From Malaciobacter marinus (GTDB lineage: Bacteria > Campylobacterota > Campylobacteria > Campylobacterales > Arcobacteraceae): a stretch of 64,000 bases of DNA. The DNA lies in contig NZ_CP032101.1 of the NCBI RefSeq assembly GCF_003544855.1, forward strand, positions 2,108,001 through 2,172,000. The letters are read 5' to 3'. Shown one piece after another: positions 17,601 through 26,636 of the stretch. Position numbers and translations under genes: made by a program. Each line of letters opens with the position of its first letter. The stretch's first letter is position 1. The notes under the pieces were generated by a model. That model saw only the letters and a list, made by a program, of their open reading frames with translations. It was not told the DNA's origin and made no database searches.

Positions 17601-18710
17601 CTAATTTATTCTTTCATATTCACTATTTTTAATAGTTGTAATAAAGTATTCTCTTGAAACATCTCCATACTTATCAAATATAATATGCCCTTGTAAACCT
17701 GTAAAAATTTTTTTTGTAAGTATATACTCTTTAATCTTCATAGGATTAGTAGTATTTTGTAAAGCTTGTATTAAAATCTTTGCAGTTTCATATGCTTGTG
17801 TTGCAAAGACTGATGGTTCATACCCATATAGTTTTTCATATTTTGACTTAAATGTCAGATAATTTGTATTTTTAGAGTTATCATCATATGCAGTTATAAA
17901 AAGCATCCCCTCAACAGCTTTTCCACCCTCTTGAATTAACTTATACTCTTTTGCCCAACCAGCAGAGACAAAAGTAGAATCATTGTGCTTTAATCTTAAA
18001 AATTGTGAAAGTTTTGCTACATCAAGTGAGTTTGCAATCATAAATATTGCATTTGGTTTTTTATCTTTAATATCATCTAAAATAGCTTTAAATCCAGCAT
18101 TTATATCAATCACTGAAACTATTGTTCCTTTTTTATTTTTTTCATATGAACTTTTAACATATTCAATAACACCCTTTGAATAAGAATTATTTTTAGAATC
18201 ATAATAAATAGCCATTTTATCTTTTTTATTTTCCAATAAATATTTTGACAACTTCAAAAATTTTTCTGCGCTATTTGATACTTGTGTTCTTATAAAATTA
18301 TCATCTTTTTTCGAGAACTCTTCACTACTTGCAGTTGCAGAAATAAGTAAGATATCTTTTTTATCTTTTACTTTGTTTACTGATATCTTTGTCATAGAAC
18401 TAGTCGTATTCCCAACTACTATTTTTATATCTTTTTTTATTAAGTCATTTATAGCATTTAAAGCTTTTTTTTCATCTTGTCCGTCATCTTTTGTGATTAT
18501 ATTTACTTTTTTACCATTAATTTTATATTCTATTTCTTCAAAAGCCAATTTAAAACCACTTAAAACACCATTTCCTAAAGAAGAATATTTTCCTGTAAGC
18601 CCAGAAATAAAGCCTATATTTATATTTTCTTCACTACTATTCTTTTTATAAAAGAAAAATGCGAAAAAAACAATAATTAAAACAATTAGTATCAATAGTA
18701 TTTTTTTCAT
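17601..18710 (-). CDS. Membrane-anchored periplasmic ligand-binding protein (LivJ/Peripla_BP_6-like)
   Basis: A 369-residue extracytoplasmic binding protein. One N-terminal membrane segment (about 3-23) without a clear lipobox or cleavage site is followed by INIGFISGLTGKYSSLG, the typical opening of branched-chain amino acid type binding proteins. IVGNTTSSMT and FATQAYETAKILI mark the two lobes. No LivHMGF permease or ATPase genes are near. It is followed after one base by a sensor kinase with its own periplasmic domain, which suggests that it presents ligand to that kinase and does not serve a transporter. That role is inference, and the ligand is unknown. Confidence 0.82.
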   Translation of the reverse strand: MKKILLILIVLIIVFFAFFFYKKNSSEENINIGFISGLTGKYSSLGNGVLSGFKLAFEEIEYKINGKKVNIITKDDGQDEKKALNAINDLIKKDIKIVVGNTTSSMTKISVNKVKDKKDILLISATASSEEFSKKDDNFIRTQVSNSAEKFLKLSKYLLENKKDKMAIYYDSKNNSYSKGVIEYVKSSYEKNKKGTIVSVIDINAGFKAILDDIKDKKPNAIFMIANSLDVAKLSQFLRLKHNDSTFVSAGWAKEYKLIQEGGKAVEGMLFITAYDDNSKNTNYLTFKSKYEKLYGYEPSVFATQAYETAKILIQALQNTTNPMKIKEYILTKKIFTGLQGHIIFDKYGDVSREYFITTIKNSEYERIN

Positions 18711-18771
18711 CTTAAACCTTAAGTTTTGTTAAACTATACGATTATACATGAATTATTATTAAAGGACAAAA

Positions 18772-19338
18772 ATGCTTTGCGGAATAGATGAAGCTGGGCG
18801 TGGACCACTTGCAGGTCCACTTGTAGTAGCAGGTGTAGTGCTAAAAGAGCAGATAAAAGAGCTTAATGACTCTAAAAAATTAACTGAAAAAAAAAGAGAA
18901 GCACTTTTTAAAGAAGTAATAAAATCAAGTGATTATCATATAGTTTTCAAAAGTGCCAAAGATATTGATACAAAAGGCATAAGCACTTGTATAAAAGAGT
19001 CAATTCAAGAAATTATGCAAAATGTAAACGCAAGTGAATATCTAATGGATGGAAACACCTCTTTTAATATTCCTACACTACAACATAAAATTAAAGCAGA
19101 TGCAAGTGTAGTTGAAGTTAGTGCTGCTTCTATCTTAGCAAAAGTAAGTAGAGATAGATATATGTGCGAAATTGCAAAAGATTTCCCAAACTATAATTTT
19201 GAAAAACATAAAGGCTATGGAACAAAAGCTCATATAGAAAAAATCAAAGAGTTTGGACGAAGCAATCAACATAGATTTACTTTTAAATTAAAAGATTTAG
19301 GTGAAGAGAAAATTGGAGTTCAAAAAAGCCTATTTTAG
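18772..19338 (+). CDS. rnhB: Ribonuclease HII
   Basis: Cleaves RNA in RNA-DNA hybrids and starts removal of single ribonucleotides from DNA. The 188-residue protein opens with CGIDEAGRGPLAGPLVVAG (Asp6-Glu7 and the GRG motif), has YLMDGN around residue 91 and ends the catalytic core with ASILAKVSRDRYM and KGYGTKAH. An AAAGGAC site precedes the ATG. It diverges from the binding-protein/kinase pair and converges with the thiamine-binding protein gene with one base between them. Confidence 0.97.
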   Translation: MLCGIDEAGRGPLAGPLVVAGVVLKEQIKELNDSKKLTEKKREALFKEVIKSSDYHIVFKSAKDIDTKGISTCIKESIQEIMQNVNASEYLMDGNTSFNIPTLQHKIKADASVVEVSAASILAKVSRDRYMCEIAKDFPNYNFEKHKGYGTKAHIEKIKEFGRSNQHRFTFKLKDLGEEKIGVQKSLF

Positions 19339-19339
19339 G

Positions 19340-19654
19340 CTATTTTGAAACTTCTCCTATAAACTCTTCAACTGATTTTATTTTTTGTTTTATTCTGTTT
19401 TCATGATTTTGTCTAATATCAAAAGTAATAGTTGAATAGACTCTTTTACAACCTGCTTTTTCTAAAACTTCATAACATTTACCAATCAAATTTAAAGCTT
19501 CACTCATTTTTTCTGTTTCTATAATAGTACACATAGAAGTCAACTGATAGTTATAACCACTATTTTTAATAACTTCAATTACCTTTGAAACCTCTTTTGC
19601 CTTACTTTCACCCTTATCAGTTGGAAACATAGCCATTTGAACTAAAATGCTCAT
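19340..19654 (-). CDS. MTH1187-family thiamine-binding protein (DUF77)
   Basis: A 104-residue cytoplasmic protein of the MTH1187/YkoF-like family (formerly DUF77), which forms small ferredoxin-fold tetramers and in characterised cases binds thiamine. The pattern is visible as a VQMAMFPTDKGESKAKEVSK opening, a YQLTSMCTIIE strand with Met-Cys-Thr, and a C-terminal DIRQNHENRIKQKIKSVEE helix. No thiamine biosynthesis gene or TPP riboswitch is nearby, so the physiological link is open. Confidence 0.8.
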   Translation of the reverse strand: MSILVQMAMFPTDKGESKAKEVSKVIEVIKNSGYNYQLTSMCTIIETEKMSEALNLIGKCYEVLEKAGCKRVYSTITFDIRQNHENRIKQKIKSVEEFIGEVSK

Positions 19655-19740
19655 CTTTTATTCCTTTTAGATTTTTTTATTTTGATACTTTAGTATTACT
19701 ATTATACAATATAATATAAATAAAAAAAGAAAGCGATTAT

Positions 19741-21936
19741 ATGAAAAGCAACCTATCTTATAAAAAACTTTTTGTTTTTTTAACAATAATTTTTGGAATA
19801 ATACTAACAGCAACAACTTATATAACTTTTAACTACATAAAAAAAAGTGATATTCATAAAATTTCAAATGATAATCTAAAAAAATCCATTAGCTATAAAA
19901 AGAGTTTTATGAGTGATTATTTTAAACCTTATAAAAATTCAATAAACGCAATATCTTCAAATAAAACTTTAGAAAAATATCTAAATAATCCAAAAAAAGA
20001 GTATCAAGATTTTGTAAAAGAGCTTTTTTCTTCATATTTAGTAACTTTTGAAAATATAAATCAAATTGAACTTTTAAATAAAAACAATAAAAACACAATA
20101 CAAATAAGTAAAAACTCAAAGATAAAAAATGTATTAAGTAGTAAAAACAAAAAAGAGCTTATCACAAAGTTTGAACAGTTTTCAAAAAATAATCTTTATG
20201 TTTCTACAATTGATTTTAATTCAACTAATCTTATTACAATTGATTTTGTAAAACAAATTACAAAAAACTATTTTATTGTTATAAATGTTGATTTAAAACA
20301 CTTTTTTAATACTCTAAAAGAATCAAGATTATATGACCTATTTTTGATAAATAAAAAAGGCAAGTATTTATTTTATAAAAATTTAAACTTGAATTTAAAT
20401 ACCATTAACAATAGTACACTTTATAATGACTTTTCTAAAAGAGAAGCTAAAAAAATCTTAAACAATAATTTAAGCCAAGGCAAAGATTTCATTTCAACAT
20501 TTACAAATATAAATAATCAAAACTATATTTTAATACTTAAAATGAAATATAAAAATCAAAATTTAAGTATAAGAGATTCTCAAAATTTTATTTTTATTGT
20601 TATTTTTTTATCTTTTATTATTTTAATACCCCTTGCAATTTATTTTGCAAATCTTCCTGATAAAGTTCTAAAAGAGTATGAAAAAAAGTTAATAACACAT
20701 AATATTACAGGATTAAAGAACTCTATTTATTTAGAAAAAAAACTTGAAAAAACTAAGAACTTCGCAAACTCTATAATTATTTTGGTTTATATAAATAATT
20801 GTAAAAAATTACAAAGTGTTTATGGATATACAGCATTAAATAAAATTTTAAAAGAAGCAGGAAGACTAATAAGTAGCTATAAAGAAAATGATCCAAATTT
20901 TGATGATATTTATTCCTTTGAAAATAATATTTTTGCAATAAAATACAAATATAGTGATGAAAATCAACTTATAAAATTTACACAACTTTTATTTAATGAC
21001 TTGGAAAATATTGAAATACTAATTGACAAAAATAGTTCAGTTTATCTTGATTTGACATTAGGAATAAGTAATCCCCAAAATTTAAATAGTAAAAATAAAC
21101 TACATGAAGCACAAATGGCACTAGATTATGCAATTGAAAAAAGAATTGACATTTTAGTTTATGACCCAAATATTAAATCAAAAGATATAAATAGCCTAAA
21201 TCTAAAGATATTAAAATCAATAAAAACAGCTATTGATAAAGATAATGTAATCTTACACTACCAAGCAATTTATAATAATAGAACTCAAAAAATAGAGAAA
21301 TTTGAGACCTTAATGAGAATAAAAAATAGTAAAAATGAGATTTTATATCCAAACTCTTTTATGGATATTGCAAAAGATTCAAAAAAATACAATAAACTAA
21401 CATACGCCATGATAGAAAAATCTTTTAAATATTTTCAAGATAAAGATTATGAGTTCTCAATCAATCTTAGTTTTTTAGATATTGTAGAAAAAGGTTTTAC
21501 AAAATATTTAGAATACAAAATAAATGAGTATGGTGTAGCAAAAAAGTTAGTAATTGAAATAGTTGAATCAGAAAGTATTTCAAACTATAAAGAGATAAAA
21601 AGATTTATTAGCACAATGAAAGAGCTTGGTTGTAAAATAGCAATTGATGATTTTGGAAGTGGTTACGCAAACTTTCAACATATTATTAGTCTTAGTCAAT
21701 ATATTGATTATATAAAATTTGATGGTTCACTAATTAGAAATATCCATAAAGATAGAAAATCTCAACTATTAGTAGGTGTGATAAAATTTTTATGCGATAG
21801 CTTAGGTATTAGAACTATTGCAGAGTTTGTAGAAGATGAAGAAACACTTAAGTTTGTTGATTCTATGGGGATAAACTATTCACAAGGTTACCATATAAGC
21901 AAACCTGTAAGCAATATAGAAAATATACCACAATAG
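19741..21936 (+). CDS. EAL-domain c-di-GMP phosphodiesterase with degenerate GGDEF domain
   Basis: A 731-residue inner-membrane protein: membrane segment about 9-31, a periplasmic Cache-like sensor region to about 280, a second membrane segment about 283-304, a GGDEF-like domain about 315-475 and an EAL domain about 485-730. The GGDEF site is replaced by SFENNIFAI at about 392-400, so cyclase activity is lost. The EAL domain reads ETL at 522-524 and keeps IEIVESES, DDFGSG (Asp636-Asp637), YIKFDGSLI, AEFVE and YSQGYHISKP, so it should be catalytically competent. The gene is preceded by an AAAGCGA-type weak ribosome site and stands alone. Confidence 0.9.
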   Translation: MKSNLSYKKLFVFLTIIFGIILTATTYITFNYIKKSDIHKISNDNLKKSISYKKSFMSDYFKPYKNSINAISSNKTLEKYLNNPKKEYQDFVKELFSSYLVTFENINQIELLNKNNKNTIQISKNSKIKNVLSSKNKKELITKFEQFSKNNLYVSTIDFNSTNLITIDFVKQITKNYFIVINVDLKHFFNTLKESRLYDLFLINKKGKYLFYKNLNLNLNTINNSTLYNDFSKREAKKILNNNLSQGKDFISTFTNINNQNYILILKMKYKNQNLSIRDSQNFIFIVIFLSFIILIPLAIYFANLPDKVLKEYEKKLITHNITGLKNSIYLEKKLEKTKNFANSIIILVYINNCKKLQSVYGYTALNKILKEAGRLISSYKENDPNFDDIYSFENNIFAIKYKYSDENQLIKFTQLLFNDLENIEILIDKNSSVYLDLTLGISNPQNLNSKNKLHEAQMALDYAIEKRIDILVYDPNIKSKDINSLNLKILKSIKTAIDKDNVILHYQAIYNNRTQKIEKFETLMRIKNSKNEILYPNSFMDIAKDSKKYNKLTYAMIEKSFKYFQDKDYEFSINLSFLDIVEKGFTKYLEYKINEYGVAKKLVIEIVESESISNYKEIKRFISTMKELGCKIAIDDFGSGYANFQHIISLSQYIDYIKFDGSLIRNIHKDRKSQLLVGVIKFLCDSLGIRTIAEFVEDEETLKFVDSMGINYSQGYHISKPVSNIENIPQ

Positions 21937-22009
21937 TTGCATAATTTAATAGTTTATTTACACTAAATTTGTTATATTTAATTTACAATATTTATAAGGA
22001 GAGTGCATA

Positions 22010-22351
22010 ATGCAGATTCAAATGACTGCTGAAGTAGTTTTATCACAGTTAGGCTATACAAAAAATGAGAGTTCTTTTCAACAAGCGGAAAAGATGATAG
22101 CTGCAACAAAAGGTTTTGATAAGTTTTCTAAACATATCATTAGCTTAAATGACCATTTAAAAAAGATGAATGCGTATGTTGCATTGTCAAATTCAACTGA
22201 ATTTTTAAAAATAAAATGTGATGGAAATGATGCAGATGAAATTTTAGAAGAGTTTCATAAAGAAGTAACTCATTGGGCAGATAAATATAATATTGAGTTA
22301 CAAAAACTAAACAATAAAGAAGTTTACTATATATTAGGAACAAAAGAATAA
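22010..22351 (+). CDS. Small hypothetical protein, 113 residues
   Basis: I do not recognise the family. The protein is soluble, probably alpha/beta and slightly acidic. It opens MQIQMTAEVVLSQLGYTKNE, has a Lys-rich helix around residues 28-50, and a second half with NSTEFLKIKCDGNDADEILE. A good AAGGAGAG site lies before the ATG. It is followed directly by a perfect 14-bp hairpin containing its stop codon. Codon use matches its neighbours, and I take it as a real, free-standing gene. Confidence 0.65.
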   Translation: MQIQMTAEVVLSQLGYTKNESSFQQAEKMIAATKGFDKFSKHIISLNDHLKKMNAYVALSNSTEFLKIKCDGNDADEILEEFHKEVTHWADKYNIELQKLNNKEVYYILGTKE

Positions 22352-22377
22352 AATAGAGAATTTTTCTCTATTTTATT
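22347..22377. terminator. Terminator between the 113-residue gene and msrBA
   Basis: A perfect 14-bp stem (22347-22360 with 22364-22377) with a three-base loop. It includes the stop codons of both converging genes and is flanked by T-rich DNA on the plus strand. Confidence 0.75.
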
Positions 22378-23230
22378 AAAATATTTTTTTTCGTGTATGA
22401 CAATAAGGAACTTTTCCTGTTCTTTCATAATAGTTTTGATGATAATCTTCTGCTGAGTAAAACTCACTTGCATTATGCAAAGTAGTAGCTACTATGTAAC
22501 CTTTATCACTTAATAAATCCAAAATTTTCATTGCCGTTTGTTTTTGTTTATCATCTATATAATATATCGCAGATAAATATTGACTTCCAATATCTGGACC
22601 TTGACCATTTGTTTGAGTAAAATCATGTATTTCAAAAAAATATTTTACTAACTCTTCATAAGTTATTTCACAACAGTCATACTCTACTTTTACAGCTTCT
22701 AAGTGACCACTCATTCCACTACAAACACTTTCATAAGTGGGATTTAGCGTATCTCCACCCATATAACCTGAAACCACACTATAAACACCTTCAAGTTTTT
22801 TGAAGTAATACTCAACTCCCCAAAAACAGCCAGCAGCAAAATAAGCAATACTGTGATTTTGACAACATTTTTCTTTGCTATCAAAAACTAAAGAGATAGA
22901 GTTTACGCAATGTCTTGTATTTTTAGAAGTAAATCCCTCTCCTTCAAAAACATGACCTAGGTGACCATTACAATTTGCACAAATGATTTCCATTCTTCTG
23001 CCATCTCTATCTGGTACTTTTTTTATTGCACCTTTTATTTCATCGTCAAAACTTGGCCATCCACATCCTGATGAGAATTTGTCTTTTGATTTAAAAAGAG
23101 GTTTAGAACATTTTTTACACTTGTAAATTCCCTCTTCATAAAAATCATTATATCTACCAGAAAATGGTTTTTCAGTACCTTTTTGCTCAATTACATACTT
23201 TTCATCTTCTGCTAATTCATTATATTTCAT
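22376..23230 (-). CDS. msrBA: Bifunctional methionine sulfoxide reductase MsrB-MsrA
   Basis: Repairs oxidised methionine in both stereochemical forms. The N-terminal domain (about 1-120) is MsrB: zinc pairs CKKC and CANC, the GCGWPSF motif and the catalytic cysteine in TRHCVNS. The C-terminal domain (about 127-280) is MsrA with the active site GCFWGVE and GHLEAVKVEYD, plus downstream YHQNY. The order B then A is the reverse of the A-B fusions in Neisseria and Streptococcus. There is no signal peptide, so the enzyme is probably cytoplasmic. It stands alone on the minus strand. Confidence 0.95.
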   Translation of the reverse strand: MKYNELAEDEKYVIEQKGTEKPFSGRYNDFYEEGIYKCKKCSKPLFKSKDKFSSGCGWPSFDDEIKGAIKKVPDRDGRRMEIICANCNGHLGHVFEGEGFTSKNTRHCVNSISLVFDSKEKCCQNHSIAYFAAGCFWGVEYYFKKLEGVYSVVSGYMGGDTLNPTYESVCSGMSGHLEAVKVEYDCCEITYEELVKYFFEIHDFTQTNGQGPDIGSQYLSAIYYIDDKQKQTAMKILDLLSDKGYIVATTLHNASEFYSAEDYHQNYYERTGKVPYCHTRKKIF

Positions 23231-23331
23231 TAAATTACCTTTAATTGCATCAATTAAACGAATAATAGCAAAGAAAACAACAAATACGATTAATAAAAAA
23301 AATAAATTCTACTTTTAAACTCTTTTAAACT

Positions 23332-23949
23332 TTAGCTAACTTTAAAAGTCGTTTCAATTAGGATTTCACCTTTATATAAAATTTTTCCAAGAAAAGTGTC
23401 ATTTACTTTAAACTCTCCAACTCCTTTAGGAGTGCCTGTCATAAGAATATCACCATCTTCAAAATCCAAAAAACTTATAGCTTCTTTAATAATTTCATTT
23501 GGTTTATGAATCATCATAGAAATATCACCTTTTTGTTTTAACTCTTCATTAACAAAAAGTTGTACTTCTAAGTGTTCAATATCTTTATTTATAGATACAA
23601 ACTTTGAAAAAACAGCAGAGTTTCTAAAAGCTTTTGCTCTTTCCCAAGGAAGTCCTGACTTTTTTAACTTTGATTGCAATTGTCTTAATGTTAAATCAAG
23701 ACCAAAGCCAACTGCGCTTATTTTATTTTCTTCAATCAAAAAAGATATCTCAGCTTCATAATGGCAAGAATCATGCTCTTTTGGAAAGACTAAATCAGAT
23801 GAAATAGAAGAGTTTGGTTTTATAAAAAAAACCATACTTTCAGGTACTTCATTATTTAACTCTTTTATATGCTCCACATAATTTCTACCAATACAAACTA
23901 CTTTTGATGGCTGAATCTTTATATTATCATCTAAAATTACACTATTCAT
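23332..23949 (-). CDS. Fumarylacetoacetate hydrolase family protein
   Basis: A 205-residue short FAH-fold enzyme. The family pattern is clear: VCIGRNYVEHIKEL near the start, FIKPNSS, HYEAEISFLIEE with the metal ligands Glu-x-Glu, and TGTPKGVGEF near the C-terminus. Relatives hydrolyse acylpyruvates or decarboxylate oxaloacetate; the substrate cannot be assigned here. It follows the Nudix gene by nine bases and is probably the last gene of a bioA-Nudix-FAH unit. Confidence 0.88.
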   Translation of the reverse strand: MNSVILDDNIKIQPSKVVCIGRNYVEHIKELNNEVPESMVFFIKPNSSISSDLVFPKEHDSCHYEAEISFLIEENKISAVGFGLDLTLRQLQSKLKKSGLPWERAKAFRNSAVFSKFVSINKDIEHLEVQLFVNEELKQKGDISMMIHKPNEIIKEAISFLDFEDGDILMTGTPKGVGEFKVNDTFLGKILYKGEILIETTFKVS

Positions 23950-23958
23950 TTACTCTTC

Positions 23959-24615
23959 CTAATATTTATTTAAAAAATCCAATAATATGATAGATGTCAT
24001 TCCCCATATTACATTATTTTTATATTTATATACCCAGACTTTATGTCTTTTATTTCCCCAAGGTTCATGATAAAACTTAGGAAGGTTAAGCTCTTCTACG
24101 GGAAAATAAATCTCTTTTTCTCCCTTTTCATTTATATGATAAGGTTTAACTTCACTTCTTAAAGTATATTCAACTGCTTTATTTTTTTTAAAAAAAGATA
24201 GAGGTATTAAAATAGTTTTTTCAACTTCACTCTTATCAATTTTCATAGTTTTTAAAGTTTTTTTCTTTATAACTCCAACAAAAACCTCAACAACAGCTCC
24301 AATAGGAGCAACCATTGTATCAAGTTGACCTACAATTTTTATATCTTTCTTTTTAATTCCAAGCTCTTCTTTTGTCTCTCTTAGTGCTGTTTGTTTAAAG
24401 TTTTTATCATGCTCTTTTTCAAAACCTCCACCAGGAAAACAGATATCTCCCCCTTGACTTATATTAGCCGCTCTTTTTTGAAATAAAATATGATATTCGC
24501 CCTCTTTTTTTACAAGTAAAATTAAAACAGCTGAATTAAACAATCTATGTCTTCCTAAAATATTTGGATGTTTAGGAAGATTAGAAAGCATTTTTTTCAA
24601 ATCTTTTTTTTTCAT
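23959..24615 (-). CDS. Nudix hydrolase, CoA-pyrophosphatase-like
   Basis: A 218-residue Nudix protein. The Nudix box is visible as GGGFEKEHDKNFKQTALRET followed by KEELGI, with a one-to-two residue expansion in the loop as in CoA- and NADH-diphosphatase relatives. The preceding FPGGG and the length fit the NudL/YeaB CoA pyrophosphatase group. It begins one base after bioA ends and is nine bases from the FAH gene. The exact substrate is inferred. Confidence 0.85.
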   Translation of the reverse strand: MKKKDLKKMLSNLPKHPNILGRHRLFNSAVLILLVKKEGEYHILFQKRAANISQGGDICFPGGGFEKEHDKNFKQTALRETKEELGIKKKDIKIVGQLDTMVAPIGAVVEVFVGVIKKKTLKTMKIDKSEVEKTILIPLSFFKKNKAVEYTLRSEVKPYHINEKGEKEIYFPVEELNLPKFYHEPWGNKRHKVWVYKYKNNVIWGMTSIILLDFLNKY

Positions 24616-24616
24616 T

Positions 24617-25882
24617 TTAACTCTTTATAGATTTAATAGCTTCAATCATAACTCTTACTATTTTTCTTAAATCCTCTTCACAAATACTATAAGCAACTAT
24701 TGAATAAATTAGTTTACCAAAAGGTCTTATCCAAACGCCATTTTCTACACAAAAATCTTGAATAGCTTGTGCATGTGAGCTGTCATTTAACTCAATTACT
24801 CCAATAGCTCCAATATTTCTTGTGCTTTTTACAAGTTTTAAATCCTTTGCTTTTTCTAACTCTTGCGTAAATATATTTTCTATATTATTAACTCTTTCTT
24901 GCCAAGGAGACTCTAAAAGTAGTTTTATACTCTCAATTGCAACAGAACAAGCCAAAGGATTTCCCATAAAAGTTGGTCCATGCATCAAAATACCAAGCTT
25001 TGAATTTGAAATAGTTTCACTTACATTTCTTGATGTAATCATTGCAGCCATAGTCATATAACCACCAGTAAGACCCTTTCCAACTGTCATAATATCAGGT
25101 TTTATATTAGCATGTTCGCAAGCAAACATTTTTCCAGTATGCCCAAATCCAGTTGCAATTTCATCTGCAATTAGTAATATATCATATTTTTCACAAAGTT
25201 CTTTTGCTTTTTCTAAAAATTTTGGATTATAAACTCTCATACCACCAGCACCTTGAACAACAGGCTCAATTATAAATCCAGCAACTTCTTCATGATGTTT
25301 TTTAAAAGTTTCTTCTAGAGCACTAATAGCTTCAGAACAATCACTATCAATTCCAATATTAGGTGCTTTTGTAAAAATATGTTTTGGTAAATATGAACCA
25401 TAAATACTATGCATAGAGTTATTTGGGTCACAAACACTCATTGCTGCAAGTGTATCACCATGATATGCATTTTCACAAGCTATAAATCTATATTTTTTTA
25501 AACCTTTTGCTTCTTGATATTGAATAGCTGTTTTTAAAGCAACTTCAACTGAAACAGAACCACTATCACATAAAAATACACTATGTAGACCTGTTAAATC
25601 AACTAACATTTTTGATAGTGTTGCTGCATTTTTATGGCTCATTCCACCAAACATAATATGAGGCATTATTTCAACTTGTTTTTTAATAGCTTCATTTAAT
25701 CTTGGATGATTATATCCATGAATTGCACTCCACCATGAGCTCATTCCATCAATCAACTCTGTATCATCCTCTAAAAAAATTGATGTTTTATCAGTTCTTT
25801 TTACAGGCAAAATCTTAGTTGTAGATGGCAATGAATTATATGGATGCCAAACATGTTCTTTGTCAATTTCTATCCAGTGCAA
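24617..25882 (-). CDS. bioA: Adenosylmethionine-8-amino-7-oxononanoate aminotransferase
   Basis: PLP enzyme of biotin synthesis, making 7,8-diaminopelargonate. Family features: DKEHVWHPYNSLP near the N-terminus, DGMSSWWSAIHGYNHPRLN, CENAYHGDTLAAMSVCD, LLIADEIATGFGHTG and the PLP lysine in TVGKGLTGGYM. I start it at TTG 25880-25882, five bases after a good AAGGAT site, giving 421 residues; longer in-frame starts reach up to 25939 but lack a ribosome site and add residues atypical for BioA. No other bio gene is in the window. It leads an apparent operon with the Nudix and FAH genes. Confidence 0.93.
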   Translation of the reverse strand: MHWIEIDKEHVWHPYNSLPSTTKILPVKRTDKTSIFLEDDTELIDGMSSWWSAIHGYNHPRLNEAIKKQVEIMPHIMFGGMSHKNAATLSKMLVDLTGLHSVFLCDSGSVSVEVALKTAIQYQEAKGLKKYRFIACENAYHGDTLAAMSVCDPNNSMHSIYGSYLPKHIFTKAPNIGIDSDCSEAISALEETFKKHHEEVAGFIIEPVVQGAGGMRVYNPKFLEKAKELCEKYDILLIADEIATGFGHTGKMFACEHANIKPDIMTVGKGLTGGYMTMAAMITSRNVSETISNSKLGILMHGPTFMGNPLACSVAIESIKLLLESPWQERVNNIENIFTQELEKAKDLKLVKSTRNIGAIGVIELNDSSHAQAIQDFCVENGVWIRPFGKLIYSIVAYSICEEDLRKIVRVMIEAIKSIKS

Positions 25883-26000
25883 AATTATCCTTTTTATTTT
25901 CATTTTATCAAAACTTGTTTTATAACTACTTTTAAACAAATTTATGATAATTTATATTGCTATATACTTATAGCAAAATATAATAAAATTAGGAGTTAGT

Positions 26001-26276
26001 ATGCAATATCATGACCTAGAATTGAAACATATTGCTAGTGTGGATGATAAAAGATATTTTATATCTACTATTAAAATGCACGTAAGACATACTTGGCTTA
26101 ATCAACACGACAACGTATACGTTTATGAGACTATGATTTTTAAAAAAGAAAAAAACAAAGTTTTATACCTTGAACCAATTTACACAAAAAGATACGATGC
26201 CTATGATAAAGCAATAAGCGGACATCAAGAAGCAATAGAAAATATAAAAAATATAGTAAATAAATCAAAAGACTAG
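26001..26276 (+). CDS. Small hypothetical protein, 91 residues
   Basis: Unrecognised. It is His- and Tyr-rich in the first half (MQYHDLELKHIASVDDKRYF, then KMHVRHTWLNQHDN), predicted to form beta strands, followed by a C-terminal helix (SGHQEAIENIKNIVN). No signal peptide or membrane segment. AGGAG precedes the ATG at proper spacing and a clean terminator follows the stop, which together support a real gene. Confidence 0.65.
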   Translation: MQYHDLELKHIASVDDKRYFISTIKMHVRHTWLNQHDNVYVYETMIFKKEKNKVLYLEPIYTKRYDAYDKAISGHQEAIENIKNIVNKSKD

Positions 26277-26301
26277 TGACTAAAAAACACTAGCCTTTTT
26301 T
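26273..26301 (+). terminator. Terminator after the 91-residue gene
   Basis: CTAGTG (26273-26278) pairs with CACTAG (26288-26293) around a nine-base loop and is followed by CC and six T residues. The stop codon lies in the 5' arm. Confidence 0.8.
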
Positions 26302-26386
26302 AAAGTTACAATTTGGTAACACCACAATAAATTTAACTTAAGTAAATAAGTGTCATTATTCCATCACATTTTACAAAAGGATGACA

Positions 26387-26599
26387 ATGACTTTTATTCC
26401 ACTATCAATACAACTACAACAAGCAGTTAAATCAAGTAATGCAACAAAAGTTGAAGAGTTAATTTTAAACTCTGATATAAAAACAGATTTAATAAAAGAG
26501 CATATTTTAATTAATGGACAAGAGGCTTTAATAAATCTTTTACCAAAGTTTAAAAGTAAAGGTTTAGTTTCAAATATAAAAGACTTATTAGAAATTTAA
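26387..26599 (+). CDS. Small hypothetical protein, 70 residues
   Basis: Unrecognised small helical protein beginning MTFIPLSIQLQQAVKSSNAT, with the C-terminal half KSKGLVSNIKDLLEI. The pattern resembles a short helix pair but I cannot name a family. Two ATGs compete: the one at 26381 directly abuts AAAAGG, so 26387 (five bases after AAGGA) is preferred. The stop lies at the edge of a strong terminator. Only one ribosome site and codon pattern support it as a gene. Confidence 0.55.
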   Translation: MTFIPLSIQLQQAVKSSNATKVEELILNSDIKTDLIKEHILINGQEALINLLPKFKSKGLVSNIKDLLEI

Positions 26600-26635
26600 A
26601 AGTGCTAGCTATCATTTTAACTAGCACTTTTTATT
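26599..26635. terminator. Strong bidirectional terminator before gntP
   Basis: AAAGTGCTAG (26599-26608) pairs perfectly with CTAGCACTTT (26621-26630) and is bordered by T residues on the plus strand and A residues on the other side, so it can stop transcription of both converging genes. Confidence 0.85.
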
Positions 26636-26636
26636 G

